A stretch of DNA of 64,000 bases from Candidatus Binatus sp. (GTDB lineage: Bacteria > Desulfobacterota > Binatia > Binatales > Binataceae), in NCBI RefSeq assembly GCF_036567905.1, contig NZ_DATCTO010000084.1:1-64000 (forward strand), read 5' to 3'. The notes under the pieces are model-generated. The model had not been told where the DNA came from, ran no database searches, and saw only the letters and a program-made list of their open reading frames with translations. The translations under genes were made by a program, and so were the position numbers. Positions within the stretch are counted from its first letter, which is position 1; each line of letters begins with the position of its first letter. Shown here in pieces: positions 49,340-58,402 of this stretch.

Positions 49340-50869
49340 GTGATCCTGATTTTAGATTTCGGCAGCCAGTACACGCAGCTGATTGCGCGCCGCGTGCGCG
49401 AAGCCAACGTGTATTGCGAAATCCATCCGTTCAACCTCGAGCCCGAAAAAATCCGCGCGATGAATCCGCGCGGGATAATTCTTTCCGGCGGACCGGCCAG
49501 CCTCTACGAGCGCAATGCGCCGGATATCGCCGACGAGGTGCTCAATCTTGGCTGTCCGGTGCTCGGAATCTGCTACGGGCTGTACGTGATCGCGCAGCAT
49601 ATGGGCGCTCGCAGCGTGGGCTCGCGACAGCGCGAATACGGACCCGCAACGCTGGTAATAGACGGCGACGACGTGCTGTTCGAAGGGCTCAGCGGGCGGG
49701 AGCATCGCGTCTGGATGAGTCACGGCGACAGGGTCGAGACGATTCCGGGCACGCTGTGCGCGATTGCACACACCGACAACTCGCCGTATGCCGCCTTCAA
49801 AACGCGCGACGGGCGCATCCGCGGAATCCAGTTTCATCCCGAGGTCGTGCACACACCGTGCGGCCCGCAGGTGCTGCGCAACTTCGTGCTGAAGATCTGC
49901 GGCGAGCGCGGCGATTGGACGATGGCGAATTTTGTCGAGACGAAACTCGCGGAGATTCGCAAGCAGGTCGGGCCGACCGACAAGGTCTTGATGGGACTGT
50001 CGGGCGGCGTCGATTCCTCCGTGGCGGCGGCGCTGATTCATCGCGCGATCGGCGCGCGGCTGCATTGCGTGTTCGTAGATACCGGACTGCTGCGCGCGGG
50101 CGAGCGCGAGCGGATGGAGAATACGTTCGCGCGCCAGCTCGGGATCGATCTCAAGCTTACAGATGCGTCCGATCTTTTTCTGTCGCGGCTGGCGGGCGTG
50201 CTCGATCCCGAGCAAAAACGCCGCATCATCGGACATGCTTTCATCGACGTGTTTGAATCCGAGGAAGTCGTTCAGGGCGCGAAATTTCTCGGCCAGGGAA
50301 CGCTCTACCCGGACGTGATCGAATCGGTCTCGTTCAAGGGGCCGTCGGCGGTGATCAAGAGCCATCATAACGTCGGCGGATTGCCGGAGCGGATGCGCCT
50401 GGAACTGGTCGAACCGTTGCGCGAGTTGTTCAAGGATGAAGTGCGCGAAGTGGGCCGCCGGCTCGGGCTGGCGGCGGAGGTGATCGAGCGGGAACCGTTT
50501 CCCGGCCCCGGGCTTGCGGTGCGAATCGTCGGCGAGGTCACGCGCGAGCGGCTCGATTTGCTGCGGCGCGCGGACGCGATCGTGATGCAGGAAACGGCGG
50601 CGGCGGGCTTCGGACTCAAACTATGGCAGGCGTTCGCCGTGCTGCTGCCGCTCAAGACCGTGGGCGTGATGGGCGACGGGCGCAGCTACGAAAGCGTGAT
50701 CGCGATTCGCGCGGTCGAGTCGATGGACGGCATGACGGCGGATTGGGCGCGCCTGGACCCCGCTTTCCTCGCGCGCGTCTCCAGCCGAATCACCAACGAG
50801 GTCAGGGGCGTCAACCGCGTGGTTTACGACATCACGTCGAAGCCGCCCGCGACGATAGAGTGGGAGTGA
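49340..50869 (+). CDS. guaA: GMP synthase (glutamine-hydrolysing)
   Basis: GuaA amidates XMP to GMP. From GTG 49340 the protein has 509 residues: class I glutamine amidotransferase (1-190), ATP-pyrophosphatase (about 200-390; LMGLSGGVDSSVAAALIH) and dimerisation domain (ending DITSKPPATIEWE). The triad is Cys78, His166 and Glu168. The residue four after the nucleophile is Tyr82 (GICYGLY) where almost all class I amidotransferases have Gln (GICYGMQ). Upstream codons to 49244 do not look like the family, so the GTG is preferred. The stop overlaps the gltX start region. Confidence 0.95.
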   Translation: MILILDFGSQYTQLIARRVREANVYCEIHPFNLEPEKIRAMNPRGIILSGGPASLYERNAPDIADEVLNLGCPVLGICYGLYVIAQHMGARSVGSRQREYGPATLVIDGDDVLFEGLSGREHRVWMSHGDRVETIPGTLCAIAHTDNSPYAAFKTRDGRIRGIQFHPEVVHTPCGPQVLRNFVLKICGERGDWTMANFVETKLAEIRKQVGPTDKVLMGLSGGVDSSVAAALIHRAIGARLHCVFVDTGLLRAGERERMENTFARQLGIDLKLTDASDLFLSRLAGVLDPEQKRRIIGHAFIDVFESEEVVQGAKFLGQGTLYPDVIESVSFKGPSAVIKSHHNVGGLPERMRLELVEPLRELFKDEVREVGRRLGLAAEVIEREPFPGPGLAVRIVGEVTRERLDLLRRADAIVMQETAAAGFGLKLWQAFAVLLPLKTVGVMGDGRSYESVIAIRAVESMDGMTADWARLDPAFLARVSSRITNEVRGVNRVVYDITSKPPATIEWE

Positions 50870-50871
50870 AG

Positions 50872-52317
50872 GTGACGGTTCGCACACGCTTCGCGCCGAG
50901 CCCGACCGGCTCGCTGCACATCGGTAACGTCCGCTCGGGCCTGTTCGCCTACCTCTACGCGCGGCACAACGGCGGGCAGTTCATCGTGCGCATCGACGAC
51001 ACCGATCGCGAACGATCGACCAGGCAGTCGCTTGACGAAATCCTCGCGGACCTGGAATGGCTCGGGATGGAGTGGGACGAAGGTCCGCCCGACGAGGCAT
51101 ACTTTCAGAGCAATCGAGTCCAGCGGCATCGTGAAGCCGCGCTCAAATTGCTGCGCGAGCGAAAAGCGTATCCCTGCTACTGCTCGGCGGAAGAACTGGA
51201 CGCCAGGCGCAAGCAGGCCGAGCGCGAGCATCGCAGGCCGGTTTACGATCGCAAATGCCGCGGGCTCGGCTTTCCGGCGGCGCTGGCGCTGCCTGACAAA
51301 TCCGCCGGACGCAACTATACGATCCGGTTTGCGATGCCACTGGATGGCGAGACGGTCGTCGATGACCTGGTGAAAGGCCGGATGGTCTTTCAGAACACCG
51401 AGCTCGACGACTTTATCATTGTTCGTTCGGACGGCTCACCGATTTACAACTTCGCGAGCATCCTCGACGACGTGGACATGCGCATCACGCACATCGTTCG
51501 CGGCGACGACCACGTCTCGAATACTCCGCGCCAGATGCAGATGGCGTACGCGCTCGGATTCACGCCGCCAGCCTTCGCACATTTGCCGCAGGTGCTGGGG
51601 CCGGACGGCTCTCCGCTGTCAAAGCGCCACGGCGCGACTTCGGTGATCGCCTATCGCGAGAGCGGCTATTTCCCGCAGGCGATGCTGAACTATCTGGCGC
51701 GCCTTGGATGGTCCCACGGTGACCAGGAAATTTTTTCCAGGGACGAACTGATCGGTTATTTTGGCTTCGAGGCTTGCGGAAAATCAGCCGGCGTATTCAA
51801 CGCCGAAAAATTGCTCTGGCTCAATTTCCATTACCTGAAGGAGCGGCCGATCCCGCGGCTGGCGGCTGAGATCAAGCCGTTCATCGCCAGGCGCGGATGG
51901 CCGATTCCGGGCGACGACGCGTGGCTCGAAAAGGCGGTCGCAACCCTGCACGAGCGCGCCAAGACGCTCGTCGAGCTGGTGGACTTCGCGTCGTTCTACC
52001 TGAAGGACGCGATCGAGATCGATTCGAAAGCGGCGGCGAAATTCCTTAAGCTCGAAATCGCGGAACCAATCCGGGCGTTGGCCGCGGAGCTCGAATCGAT
52101 CGAGGGCGAGCTCTCCGAGGCGTCGGTGCAGGCGGTTTTCGAATCTGTCCTCGCGCGATTCAACCTCAAGCTCGGGCAACTCGCGCAACCGGTCCGCGTC
52201 GCGCTCACCGGCGGCGCCGTCAGCCCCGGGATTTACGAGGTGATCGCGGTGCTCGGTAAACGCCGCACCGTCGATCGCCTGACCGCCGCCGTCGGCCGAA
52301 TCGAGCAGCCTGCCTGA
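50872..52317 (+). CDS. gltX: Glutamyl-tRNA synthetase
   Basis: This class I aminoacyl-tRNA synthetase charges tRNA-Glu. From GTG 50872 (or GTG 50866) the 481-residue protein has FAPSPTGSLHIGN (HIGH motif), RIDDTDRERS, and the KMSKS-like LSKRHGAT. The C-terminal anticodon domain has LTGGAVSPGIYEVIAVLGK. It is a discriminating or non-discriminating GluRS; GatCAB genes are not in view, so this is open. It begins three bases after guaA, and the window to clpP holds 75 bases without a gene. Confidence 0.96.
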   Translation: MTVRTRFAPSPTGSLHIGNVRSGLFAYLYARHNGGQFIVRIDDTDRERSTRQSLDEILADLEWLGMEWDEGPPDEAYFQSNRVQRHREAALKLLRERKAYPCYCSAEELDARRKQAEREHRRPVYDRKCRGLGFPAALALPDKSAGRNYTIRFAMPLDGETVVDDLVKGRMVFQNTELDDFIIVRSDGSPIYNFASILDDVDMRITHIVRGDDHVSNTPRQMQMAYALGFTPPAFAHLPQVLGPDGSPLSKRHGATSVIAYRESGYFPQAMLNYLARLGWSHGDQEIFSRDELIGYFGFEACGKSAGVFNAEKLLWLNFHYLKERPIPRLAAEIKPFIARRGWPIPGDDAWLEKAVATLHERAKTLVELVDFASFYLKDAIEIDSKAAAKFLKLEIAEPIRALAAELESIEGELSEASVQAVFESVLARFNLKLGQLAQPVRVALTGGAVSPGIYEVIAVLGKRRTVDRLTAAVGRIEQPA

Positions 52318-52392
52318 ACCAACAGCGCCTGGCCGCTGCGGGTCCGCTGCCCGCCACTTCCCCGCTGTTCATCCAGATAGTACCTTTGTATC

Positions 52393-52995
52393 ATGAGTGT
52401 ACTCGTACCATACGTAGTCGAGCAGACTGGCCGCGGCGAGCGTTCTTACGACATCTTTTCGAGATTGCTCAAGGACCGGATCGTGTTCCTGGGCGGCCCC
52501 GTCACCGACGACCTTGCCAACCTGGTCACCGCGCAGCTTCTGTTCCTCGAGTCCGAGGATCCGGAGCGCGAAATCAATATGTACATCAACTCGCCGGGCG
52601 GTTCGGTCACCGCCGGCCTGGCCATCTACGACACGATGCAATTCGTGAAACCTCCTGTCTCGACGCTGTGCGTGGGACAGGCCGCCAGCATGGGATCTCT
52701 GCTGCTGGCCGCAGGAGCCAAGGGCAGAAGATACGCGCTGCCGCACTCGCGGATACTGATTCATCAGGTCTCCGGCGGGTTCGAGGGACAGGCCAGCGAT
52801 ATCGAGATTCACGCGCGTGAGGCGTTGCGTCTTCGCGAAATCCTCAACGACATCCTTGCTCACCATACCGGCCAGAATGCCAAGAAAGTCGAGAAGGATA
52901 CCGACCGCGACAACTTCATGTCCGCGGCGCAGGCAGTCGAATACGGACTCATCGACGAAGTCATTTCCGGCCGGCCAATCAAGGCCTCGCTCTAG
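52393..52995 (+). CDS. clpP: ATP-dependent Clp protease proteolytic subunit
   Basis: This 200-residue serine peptidase has the triad Ser99 (GQAASMGS), His124 (ILIHQ) and Asp173 (DRDNFMSA), length and start ([30 protein letters not shown]) typical of ClpP. Its neighbours are not tig or clpX, as is common; instead a copper ATPase follows after 24 bases. It may be the only or an additional ClpP, which cannot be told here. It forms a 14-mer chamber with a Clp/Hsp100 ATPase. Confidence 0.97.
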   Translation: MSVLVPYVVEQTGRGERSYDIFSRLLKDRIVFLGGPVTDDLANLVTAQLLFLESEDPEREINMYINSPGGSVTAGLAIYDTMQFVKPPVSTLCVGQAASMGSLLLAAGAKGRRYALPHSRILIHQVSGGFEGQASDIEIHAREALRLREILNDILAHHTGQNAKKVEKDTDRDNFMSAAQAVEYGLIDEVISGRPIKASL

Positions 52996-53019
52996 CCGGC
53001 GCCCGACCTGCGCTTGGCC

Positions 53020-55527
53020 ATGGACGCGCAACATAACCTCGAAGACCGGGCTGACGAAAAGATCGAACGGTTCCGAATTCGCGGGATGCATTGCGCGAAT
53101 TGCGCGAACACCATCGAAAACGCTGTCGCGCCGATCCCCGGCGTCATCGACGCCCATGTAAATTTCGCCGCCGAGACGCTGACCGCGCGCGTCAGCGGCA
53201 AACTTGCTGGCGGTGAAATCGAGGCGAGGGTCGCGGCCGCCGGCTATAGCGCGATCGCCGAGTCCAGCGGCGTAAGCGCGGGCGAATCCGCCCTCGATCG
53301 CCTGGATGCGCGCCGCAACCTGGCGTGGGTTGTCGCCACCGCGATTGGCGCCGCAGTCGTCATGTATCTGCAGGATCGCGAGGGCAGCGCCGCGCGCATC
53401 GCGACGCTCGCCGCCGCCATGACGCTGATGTTCACCGCCGGCCTGACCTTCTACCGCGGCGCATGGATCGCCGCGCGCAATCGCACCGCGAACATGGACA
53501 CGCTGGTCGCGCTTGGCGTCAGCGCCGCCTGCTTCTACTCAATCCTCACCACCTTTCCCGCCATCTTCTTCGCGGGTCCGCGATTCTTCGATACTGCCGC
53601 CGAGCTGATCCTTTTTATTCGCTTCGGCAAATTCCTCGAGGCGCGCGCTCGCGGCCGCGCGATGGCTGCGTTGCGATCCTTGCTGACCCTCGTCCCCGAC
53701 GTTGCCACTGTGGTGCGCGACGGGATGGAGCGCGCCGTGCCTGTTTCCGAGTTGGCCATCGGCGACATCGTGCTGGTCAAGCCGGCTTCCAGAATTCCGG
53801 TTGACGGCGTGATTGTCACCGGCGCCAGCGCTATCGACGAGTCGATGCTTACGGGCGAGTCGATGCCGGTGGACAAGTCGGCGGGTGATGAGGTCTCCGG
53901 CGGCGCGCTCAACACCGCCGCTGCGATTACGGTCCGCGCGACGCGTGTTGGCTCTGAGACGGCGCTTGCGCAGATAGTCCGAATGGTTGCGGACGCGCAG
54001 GGCGACAAAGCTCCCATCCAGCGCGTCGCCGACGCGGTCGCCGCGCGATTTGTGCCGGCGGTGATCGCGATCGCAGCGCTCACTTTTTTTGCGTGGATGT
54101 GGTTGGGCCCGACTCTGGTGATGGCGTTGACTGCGATGACCGCCGTGTTGGTGATCGCGTGCCCATGCGCGATGGGATTGGCCACGCCGACTGCGCTTAT
54201 GGTAGGTAGCGGGCTCGGCCTGCGCGCGGGAATTTTGTTCAAGCGGGCATCCGCCCTCGAACTGATCACGAGAATCCGGGTCATGCTGTTCGACAAGACC
54301 GGCACCCTGACGGTCGGCCGGCCGGAACTCGAGTCGGTCGTCGCGCTCGACCGCGACGAGAATAGTGCGCTGTCCCTTGCCGCGATTGCCGCCGCCGGAT
54401 CGATTCATCCGCTGTCGCGAGCCGTGACCGCCAGCGCGCAAGCGCGAAATCTCGCGCCGCAATTCACGCCCGATACCTCACGCGAGATGCCGGGCCTCGG
54501 CGTTACCGCCGAGCATGGCGGCAAACAGATCGCGCTTGGCAACGACCGCATGATGACGCAGGTCGGCGCCGGCGTCGATTCCCGCGCCCGCGACGAGGCG
54601 GCTCGCGTCGCGGCGTCTGCGGCGACGCCGCTGTTCCTCGCGATCGATCGCAAGGTGACTGCGGTGCTTGCATTCCGCGATCCGGTCAAGGCCGACGCCC
54701 GCGGCGCGATCGCGGCGCTGCATCGGATGGGCATTCGCACGGTGATGATTTCCGGTGACAACGCTGATGTCGCAAAGACCGTCGCTGCTCGATTGGGAAT
54801 CGACGAGTTCCACGCGCAACTGATGCCGGCGGACAAGATCGCGATCGTCAAGCGCTACCAGGAGTCCGGCCTGTTCACCGCGATGGTCGGCGACGGAATC
54901 AACGACGCGCCCGCACTGGCCGCCGCGGACATTGGAATCGCGATCGGCTCCGGCACTGACGCCGCCAAGGAGACCGGCGACGTCGTGCTCACCCGCGACG
55001 ACTTGTACGACATCATTCGCGCGCTTGTGCTCGGCCGCTTGACCCTGAACAAGGTGAAGCAAAACCTTTTCTGGGCGTTTTTCTACAACGTGCTCGGAAT
55101 TCCGATCGCCGCCGGCGTTCTTTATCCGTGGTTTGGAATCATGCTGAACCCCGCCCTGGCCGGACTTGCGATGGCGCTGTCGAGCGTCAGCGTCGTCAGC
55201 AACGCGCTACTGCTCAATTTCACCGGCCCGCGAAAGTTGGGCGCAGTGCGCGCCGAAGTCGGAGGATTGCCGGGACCCGCTGCGCCGAATTCCTCGACTC
55301 CGCCGCAAGCGCGGATCGAGGTTTCTGAAAAGAAGGAGATCGCAATGGCAACGAAATTAAAATGCGAAAAATGCGGCTTCGAGACCGCGATGCCGACGCA
55401 TTGCAATCGCCCGATGCACTCTGAACGCGTCGGCCGCGAAATCAAGCTGGTGTGCTGGATGGGTCCCGACTGCGGTGTCGCCGATGTACCCAGGCATTGC
55501 GATGCGCCCATGCACGACGCCGCCTAG
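53020..55527 (+). CDS. copA: Copper-type P1B ATPase with Cys/His-rich C-terminal tail
   Basis: This 835-residue heavy-metal ATPase probably exports Cu(I). It has an N-terminal HMA domain with GMHCANC (Cys25, Cys28), membrane spans, actuator LTGES, the transport motif Cys381-Pro-Cys383, phosphorylated Asp425 in DKTGT, a His-Pro motif (SIHPLS), and GDGINDAPA. From residue 776 the reading frame continues, after a Pro/Ser-rich linker, into 60 residues with two repeats of P-x-H-C-x2-P-M-H and Cys pairs (C-x2-C; C-x5-C). That tail starts at a Met codon preceded by AAGGAG at 55332-55337. ATG 53020 is used; a TTG is two codons before. It may thus make both a fused and a free metal-binding domain. Confidence 0.9.
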   Translation: MDAQHNLEDRADEKIERFRIRGMHCANCANTIENAVAPIPGVIDAHVNFAAETLTARVSGKLAGGEIEARVAAAGYSAIAESSGVSAGESALDRLDARRNLAWVVATAIGAAVVMYLQDREGSAARIATLAAAMTLMFTAGLTFYRGAWIAARNRTANMDTLVALGVSAACFYSILTTFPAIFFAGPRFFDTAAELILFIRFGKFLEARARGRAMAALRSLLTLVPDVATVVRDGMERAVPVSELAIGDIVLVKPASRIPVDGVIVTGASAIDESMLTGESMPVDKSAGDEVSGGALNTAAAITVRATRVGSETALAQIVRMVADAQGDKAPIQRVADAVAARFVPAVIAIAALTFFAWMWLGPTLVMALTAMTAVLVIACPCAMGLATPTALMVGSGLGLRAGILFKRASALELITRIRVMLFDKTGTLTVGRPELESVVALDRDENSALSLAAIAAAGSIHPLSRAVTASAQARNLAPQFTPDTSREMPGLGVTAEHGGKQIALGNDRMMTQVGAGVDSRARDEAARVAASAATPLFLAIDRKVTAVLAFRDPVKADARGAIAALHRMGIRTVMISGDNADVAKTVAARLGIDEFHAQLMPADKIAIVKRYQESGLFTAMVGDGINDAPALAAADIGIAIGSGTDAAKETGDVVLTRDDLYDIIRALVLGRLTLNKVKQNLFWAFFYNVLGIPIAAGVLYPWFGIMLNPALAGLAMALSSVSVVSNALLLNFTGPRKLGAVRAEVGGLPGPAAPNSSTPPQARIEVSEKKEIAMATKLKCEKCGFETAMPTHCNRPMHSERVGREIKLVCWMGPDCGVADVPRHCDAPMHDAA
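55345..55527 (+). CDS. Possible internal start: 60-residue Cys/His/Met metal-binding protein
   Basis: In frame with the copper ATPase, ATG 55345 follows AGAAGGAGAT with ideal spacing, so a separate 60-residue protein may be translated. It has Cys7, Cys10, Cys20, Cys37, Cys43, Cys52 and the duplicated motif P17-T-H19-C20-x2-P23-M24-H25 and P49-R-H51-C52-x2-P55-M56-H57, with Trp-Met-Gly (WMG) between them. Cys, His and Met in such a density suggest Cu(I) or zinc binding; a copper chaperone or sensor is a guess. It could simply be a C-terminal domain of the ATPase and the ribosome site coincidental. The small protein may also be the original gene to which the ATPase frame was joined. Confidence 0.45.
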   Translation: MATKLKCEKCGFETAMPTHCNRPMHSERVGREIKLVCWMGPDCGVADVPRHCDAPMHDAA

Positions 55528-55624
55528 CACATGCACGTAACCGCTTTCATCGCGCGCATCGGGCTGGGACTATTGCCAATTGGGTGAGCGAGCGTCGAGC
55601 GAGGTTCCAGCCGGGAGGATGCGA

Positions 55625-56410
55625 ATGCCGAGCCGGGTCCATCAATTCTACGCGGTAGCTTTCGAGGAGAACTTTTCGCTCCGCCAGATAGCGCCGGCTT
55701 TTCCCGAGGCCAGGATGTCGCCGCTCGAAATGTTCGTGCCGATCGAACCCAACGGCGGCCTCTACATCTTTCCCTTCGGCGCCATCGTCTCGCACGACGT
55801 TCCGGTCGAGCATCGCGAACGCATATTCGCACGCCTCACCCGGGCCCTGCCCAAACTCACGACCCGGATCATTCGCGAGGATTACTCCGTGCTGGAGGAC
55901 TCTGCCGCGCCGATCGGTATTTCCGCCGGGATGCTGCGGGTCGACAATCTCACTCCCCAGCGGGCAGGAATCGTCGCGCTGACGGTCGGTCAGAGCGCGG
56001 CGATGGAATACTACGAGCGAATGGTGGATAGCCTCTTCGCGCGCACCGCGCAGTTGGTCGATCGGATGGCGTCGCACGGCACCGTGCCGTATCGGATTAC
56101 TCCTTTGCATCGCTTCATTGGCGAAGCGATTTCGTCGCGCACCGAAGTTCTCGCCGTGCTCCATCTGCTCGACAAGCCCGACGCTGCATGGGAAGACCCC
56201 GCGATGGACCTCATCTACGACGACCTGCGCGACGATTTCGATCTCGTCGATCGTTACGCTGCGCTGACCAGCAAGCTGCAGAGCATCCAGGACTCGCTGG
56301 TTCTGGTCCTGGACGTCGCGCGCGACCGCCGCCTCGTACTGCTCGAAGTCGTTGTCGTGCTGCTGATTTTGCTGGAAATAATCTTGGGCGTCATTCACTT
56401 CACCGCCTAG
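55625..56410 (+). CDS. RMD1/DUF155 family membrane protein
   Basis: This 261-residue protein has a soluble domain with the DUF155/RMD1 pattern: HQFYAVAFEENFSLRQIA, LEMFVPIEPNGGLYIFPFGAIVSHD (split over the motif), IREDYSVLED, VDNLTPQRAGIVALTVGQSAAMEYYE. It ends in a C-terminal transmembrane anchor (RRLVLLEVVVVLLILLEIIL). RMD1 proteins in yeast relate to meiotic division and mitochondria; the bacterial members have no proven function. ATG 55625 is preferred (GGGAGG, six-base spacer); ATG 55619 and TTG 55580 are possible. It follows the ATPase after about 100 bases. Confidence 0.82.
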   Translation: MPSRVHQFYAVAFEENFSLRQIAPAFPEARMSPLEMFVPIEPNGGLYIFPFGAIVSHDVPVEHRERIFARLTRALPKLTTRIIREDYSVLEDSAAPIGISAGMLRVDNLTPQRAGIVALTVGQSAAMEYYERMVDSLFARTAQLVDRMASHGTVPYRITPLHRFIGEAISSRTEVLAVLHLLDKPDAAWEDPAMDLIYDDLRDDFDLVDRYAALTSKLQSIQDSLVLVLDVARDRRLVLLEVVVVLLILLEIILGVIHFTA

Positions 56411-56504
56411 GCGCGCTCCCACGGCTCGTGACGTCAGCAAACGGAAAAACGGAAAAACGAAAACGGACTAAATCTCGCTAGCTACTGACGGCAGGCGAGT
56501 TGAT
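56411..56504. other. Gap between RMD1-like gene and tRNA-Phe
   Basis: This short gap contains a degenerate tandem tract (ACGGAAAA units near 56440-56466) and the palindrome TGACGTCA near 56429. No gene is seen. Confidence 0.4.
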
Positions 56505-56580
56505 TGGTGGGCAGGGAGTGAATCGAACACTCGACACAAGGATTTTCAGTCCTTTGCTCTACCGACTGAGCTACCTGCCC
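56505..56580 (-). tRNA. tRNA-Phe (GAA)
   Basis: The minus strand reads GGGCAGG (56574-56580) pairing with CCTGCCC (56509-56515), D-stem GCTC/GAGC, anticodon stem AAGGA/TCCTT with loop CTGAAAA (anticodon GAA), and T-arm GAGTG-TTCGATT-CACTC. The discriminator A at 56508 is followed by an encoded CCA (56505-56507). Length is 73 bases without the CCA. Confidence 0.97.
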
Positions 56581-56670
56581 ACCGTGTTGGCCACGTTCGC
56601 GCGATGCGATCGGGGCGAACGGTGAAAGAATCATTCGTACCGATGATTGCCGCGCCTTGCAACGGCCCGT

Positions 56671-57648
56671 TCATCGCTTGAGCCCCGCCACCCGCGACTC
56701 GACGAAATCAATCACCTTGCCTTCCAGGTTCACGCCGTCGAGCCGATCGATCTCCTGCACCCCGGTCGGACTCGTCACATTCACCTCGGTCAGGTAGTCG
56801 CCGATGATGTCGAGCCCGACAAAGTACAGCCCGTCGCGCTGGAGGCGCGGCTTCAGCATCCGGCAGATATCGCGATCGCGCGCCGTGATCGGCGCCTTCA
56901 CGCAGGTGCCGCCGACGTGGATGTTGCCGCGATGCTCGTCCTCGCGCGGCACCCGCAGCGTGCATCCCAGAGGTTCTCCGTCGAGCACGATCAGCCGCTT
57001 GTCGCCGTTGCGAGCCTCGGGGATATAGCGCTGCGCCATGATTGGACGCGACTCGTATTGCGTCACCGTCTCGAGAATCGCGCCGAGGTTGCGATCCTTC
57101 GTGGTGACCAGGAACACGCCTTCGCCGCCGTGTCCGTCCAGCGGCTTCACGATCATCTCGCCGCCTTGCTCGTCAAGAAAATTCTTGAGCCGTGGAATTT
57201 CATAAGTGACGAGCGTTGGCGGAATCGCGCCGGGGAAATTCAGCGCGTAAAGCTTTTCGTTGGCCTCGCGAAGGCCCGCCGGATGGTTGAGCACAAAGGT
57301 GCGCCGGCTGTCGGCCAGGCTGAGCAGCATCGTGGCGTAGAGATAAGCCGCATCGGCGGGCGGGTCTTTGCGCATGAAGACCGCATCGAAAGTCTCCAGC
57401 GGATACTCGCCGCCCTCGTCGAGGAAACGGTGATGAGGACTCCCGCGCGTCACCTCGCATTGCCGCGCCCGCGCGATCACATTCGGACCGCGCGCGTAAA
57501 GGTCGCGAATGCCGAGCACATAGATTTCATGGCCGCGCAATTGCGCCTCGAGCATGAACACGAACGTCGTGTCCTTGTCGACCAGCACCCGCTCCAGCGG
57601 GTCCATGATGAACGCGAACTTACGCGTCCTTTTCTTCCGTTTCGGCAT
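56671..57648 (-). CDS. gshB: Glutathione synthase
   Basis: GshB joins gamma-glutamylcysteine and glycine with ATP. The protein (325 residues from ATG 57648; 332 from ATG 57669) has the preATP-grasp start (FAFIMDPLERVLVDKDTTFVFM) and the ATP-grasp motifs (GGEMIVKPLDGHGGEGVF; PTGVQEIDRLDGVNLEG; EVNVTSPTGV). The extra Lys/Arg-rich N-terminus (MPKRKKRTRK) is unlike most GshB proteins. The partner GshA is not in view. The gene overlaps the end of rsmE and is in one operon prmA-rsmE-gshB on the minus strand. Confidence 0.93.
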   Translation of the reverse strand: MPKRKKRTRKFAFIMDPLERVLVDKDTTFVFMLEAQLRGHEIYVLGIRDLYARGPNVIARARQCEVTRGSPHHRFLDEGGEYPLETFDAVFMRKDPPADAAYLYATMLLSLADSRRTFVLNHPAGLREANEKLYALNFPGAIPPTLVTYEIPRLKNFLDEQGGEMIVKPLDGHGGEGVFLVTTKDRNLGAILETVTQYESRPIMAQRYIPEARNGDKRLIVLDGEPLGCTLRVPREDEHRGNIHVGGTCVKAPITARDRDICRMLKPRLQRDGLYFVGLDIIGDYLTEVNVTSPTGVQEIDRLDGVNLEGKVIDFVESRVAGLKR

Positions 57649-58402
57649 CTTCGCTTGACCCTTGCGCATCGTGAAGTAACCCCGCCGCTATGCTGACCGC
57701 TGCCAGAGCCGCCGTCTCGCTCCTGAGGCGATTTGGCCCAAGTCCGGCGGCGACGAAGCCGGCGTTGGCGGCTTTCGCGCGCTCGTCATCGTCGAAGTCG
57801 CCCTCCGGTCCAACCGCTATCAATATCGCACGCGGATGCACGCGTCGAATCACCCCGGCGAGCGGTTGGCCGCCACTGGCGCAGATTACGGCGAGGGTCC
57901 GGGGCGGCACGCCGCGAACCATGTCGTCAACGCCGATCGGCGATCGCACTTCCATTGCGGCCGGGGAATGGCTTTGCTTTGCGGCGGCAATCGCGAGCCG
58001 GCCCCATCGCGCCAGCCGATCCGCTCCCGGCGAACGGACCAACCCGCGCGCACTGACGATCGGCCATAGCTCCGACGCACCCAACTCGGCCGCCTTCTCG
58101 ACGATGAAGTCCATTCGCGGACCTTTGACGATTGCGGCGGCCAGAATGATTCGAGTTCGGGCGGGCGAAGACGGCGGCGGCGACGATGACTCGATGCGAA
58201 CTACCGCGCGGTCGCGTTCGTAGCGCTCGATTGTGCCCTGATGCTCGACGCCCGCAAGATCGAGCAACGACACGCGCGCATCGACGGCGAGGCGCAGGAC
58301 CGTGCGCATGTGATGCAACTCCGCGCCCTCGACGTGCGCGAGCCCGGTTGCGTCCGGCGCGCGAGCGATCGAAAAACGCCGCGGCGACAACGAAATGCGC
58401 AT
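57620..58402 (-). CDS. rsmE: 16S rRNA m3U1498 methyltransferase
   Basis: RsmE methylates U1498 of 16S rRNA with S-adenosylmethionine. The 260-residue protein from ATG 58402 has an N-terminal PUA-like domain and a C-terminal SPOUT knot (LIAVGPEGDFDDDERAKA, LGPNRLRSETAALAA), with AAAIVKGPRMDFIVEKAAELGA before it. The start overlaps the prmA stop (TGATG). The frame further upstream is a shadow of prmA and is rejected. The 3' end overlaps the gshB start by 29 bases. Confidence 0.93.
   Translation of the reverse strand: MRISLSPRRFSIARAPDATGLAHVEGAELHHMRTVLRLAVDARVSLLDLAGVEHQGTIERYERDRAVVRIESSSPPPSSPARTRIILAAAIVKGPRMDFIVEKAAELGASELWPIVSARGLVRSPGADRLARWGRLAIAAAKQSHSPAAMEVRSPIGVDDMVRGVPPRTLAVICASGGQPLAGVIRRVHPRAILIAVGPEGDFDDDERAKAANAGFVAAGLGPNRLRSETAALAAVSIAAGLLHDAQGSSEDAETEEKDA

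Noticed and set aside
56430..56470. Short tandem ACGGAAAA tract
   Set aside because: Degenerate and short; no sign of a CRISPR or functional array.
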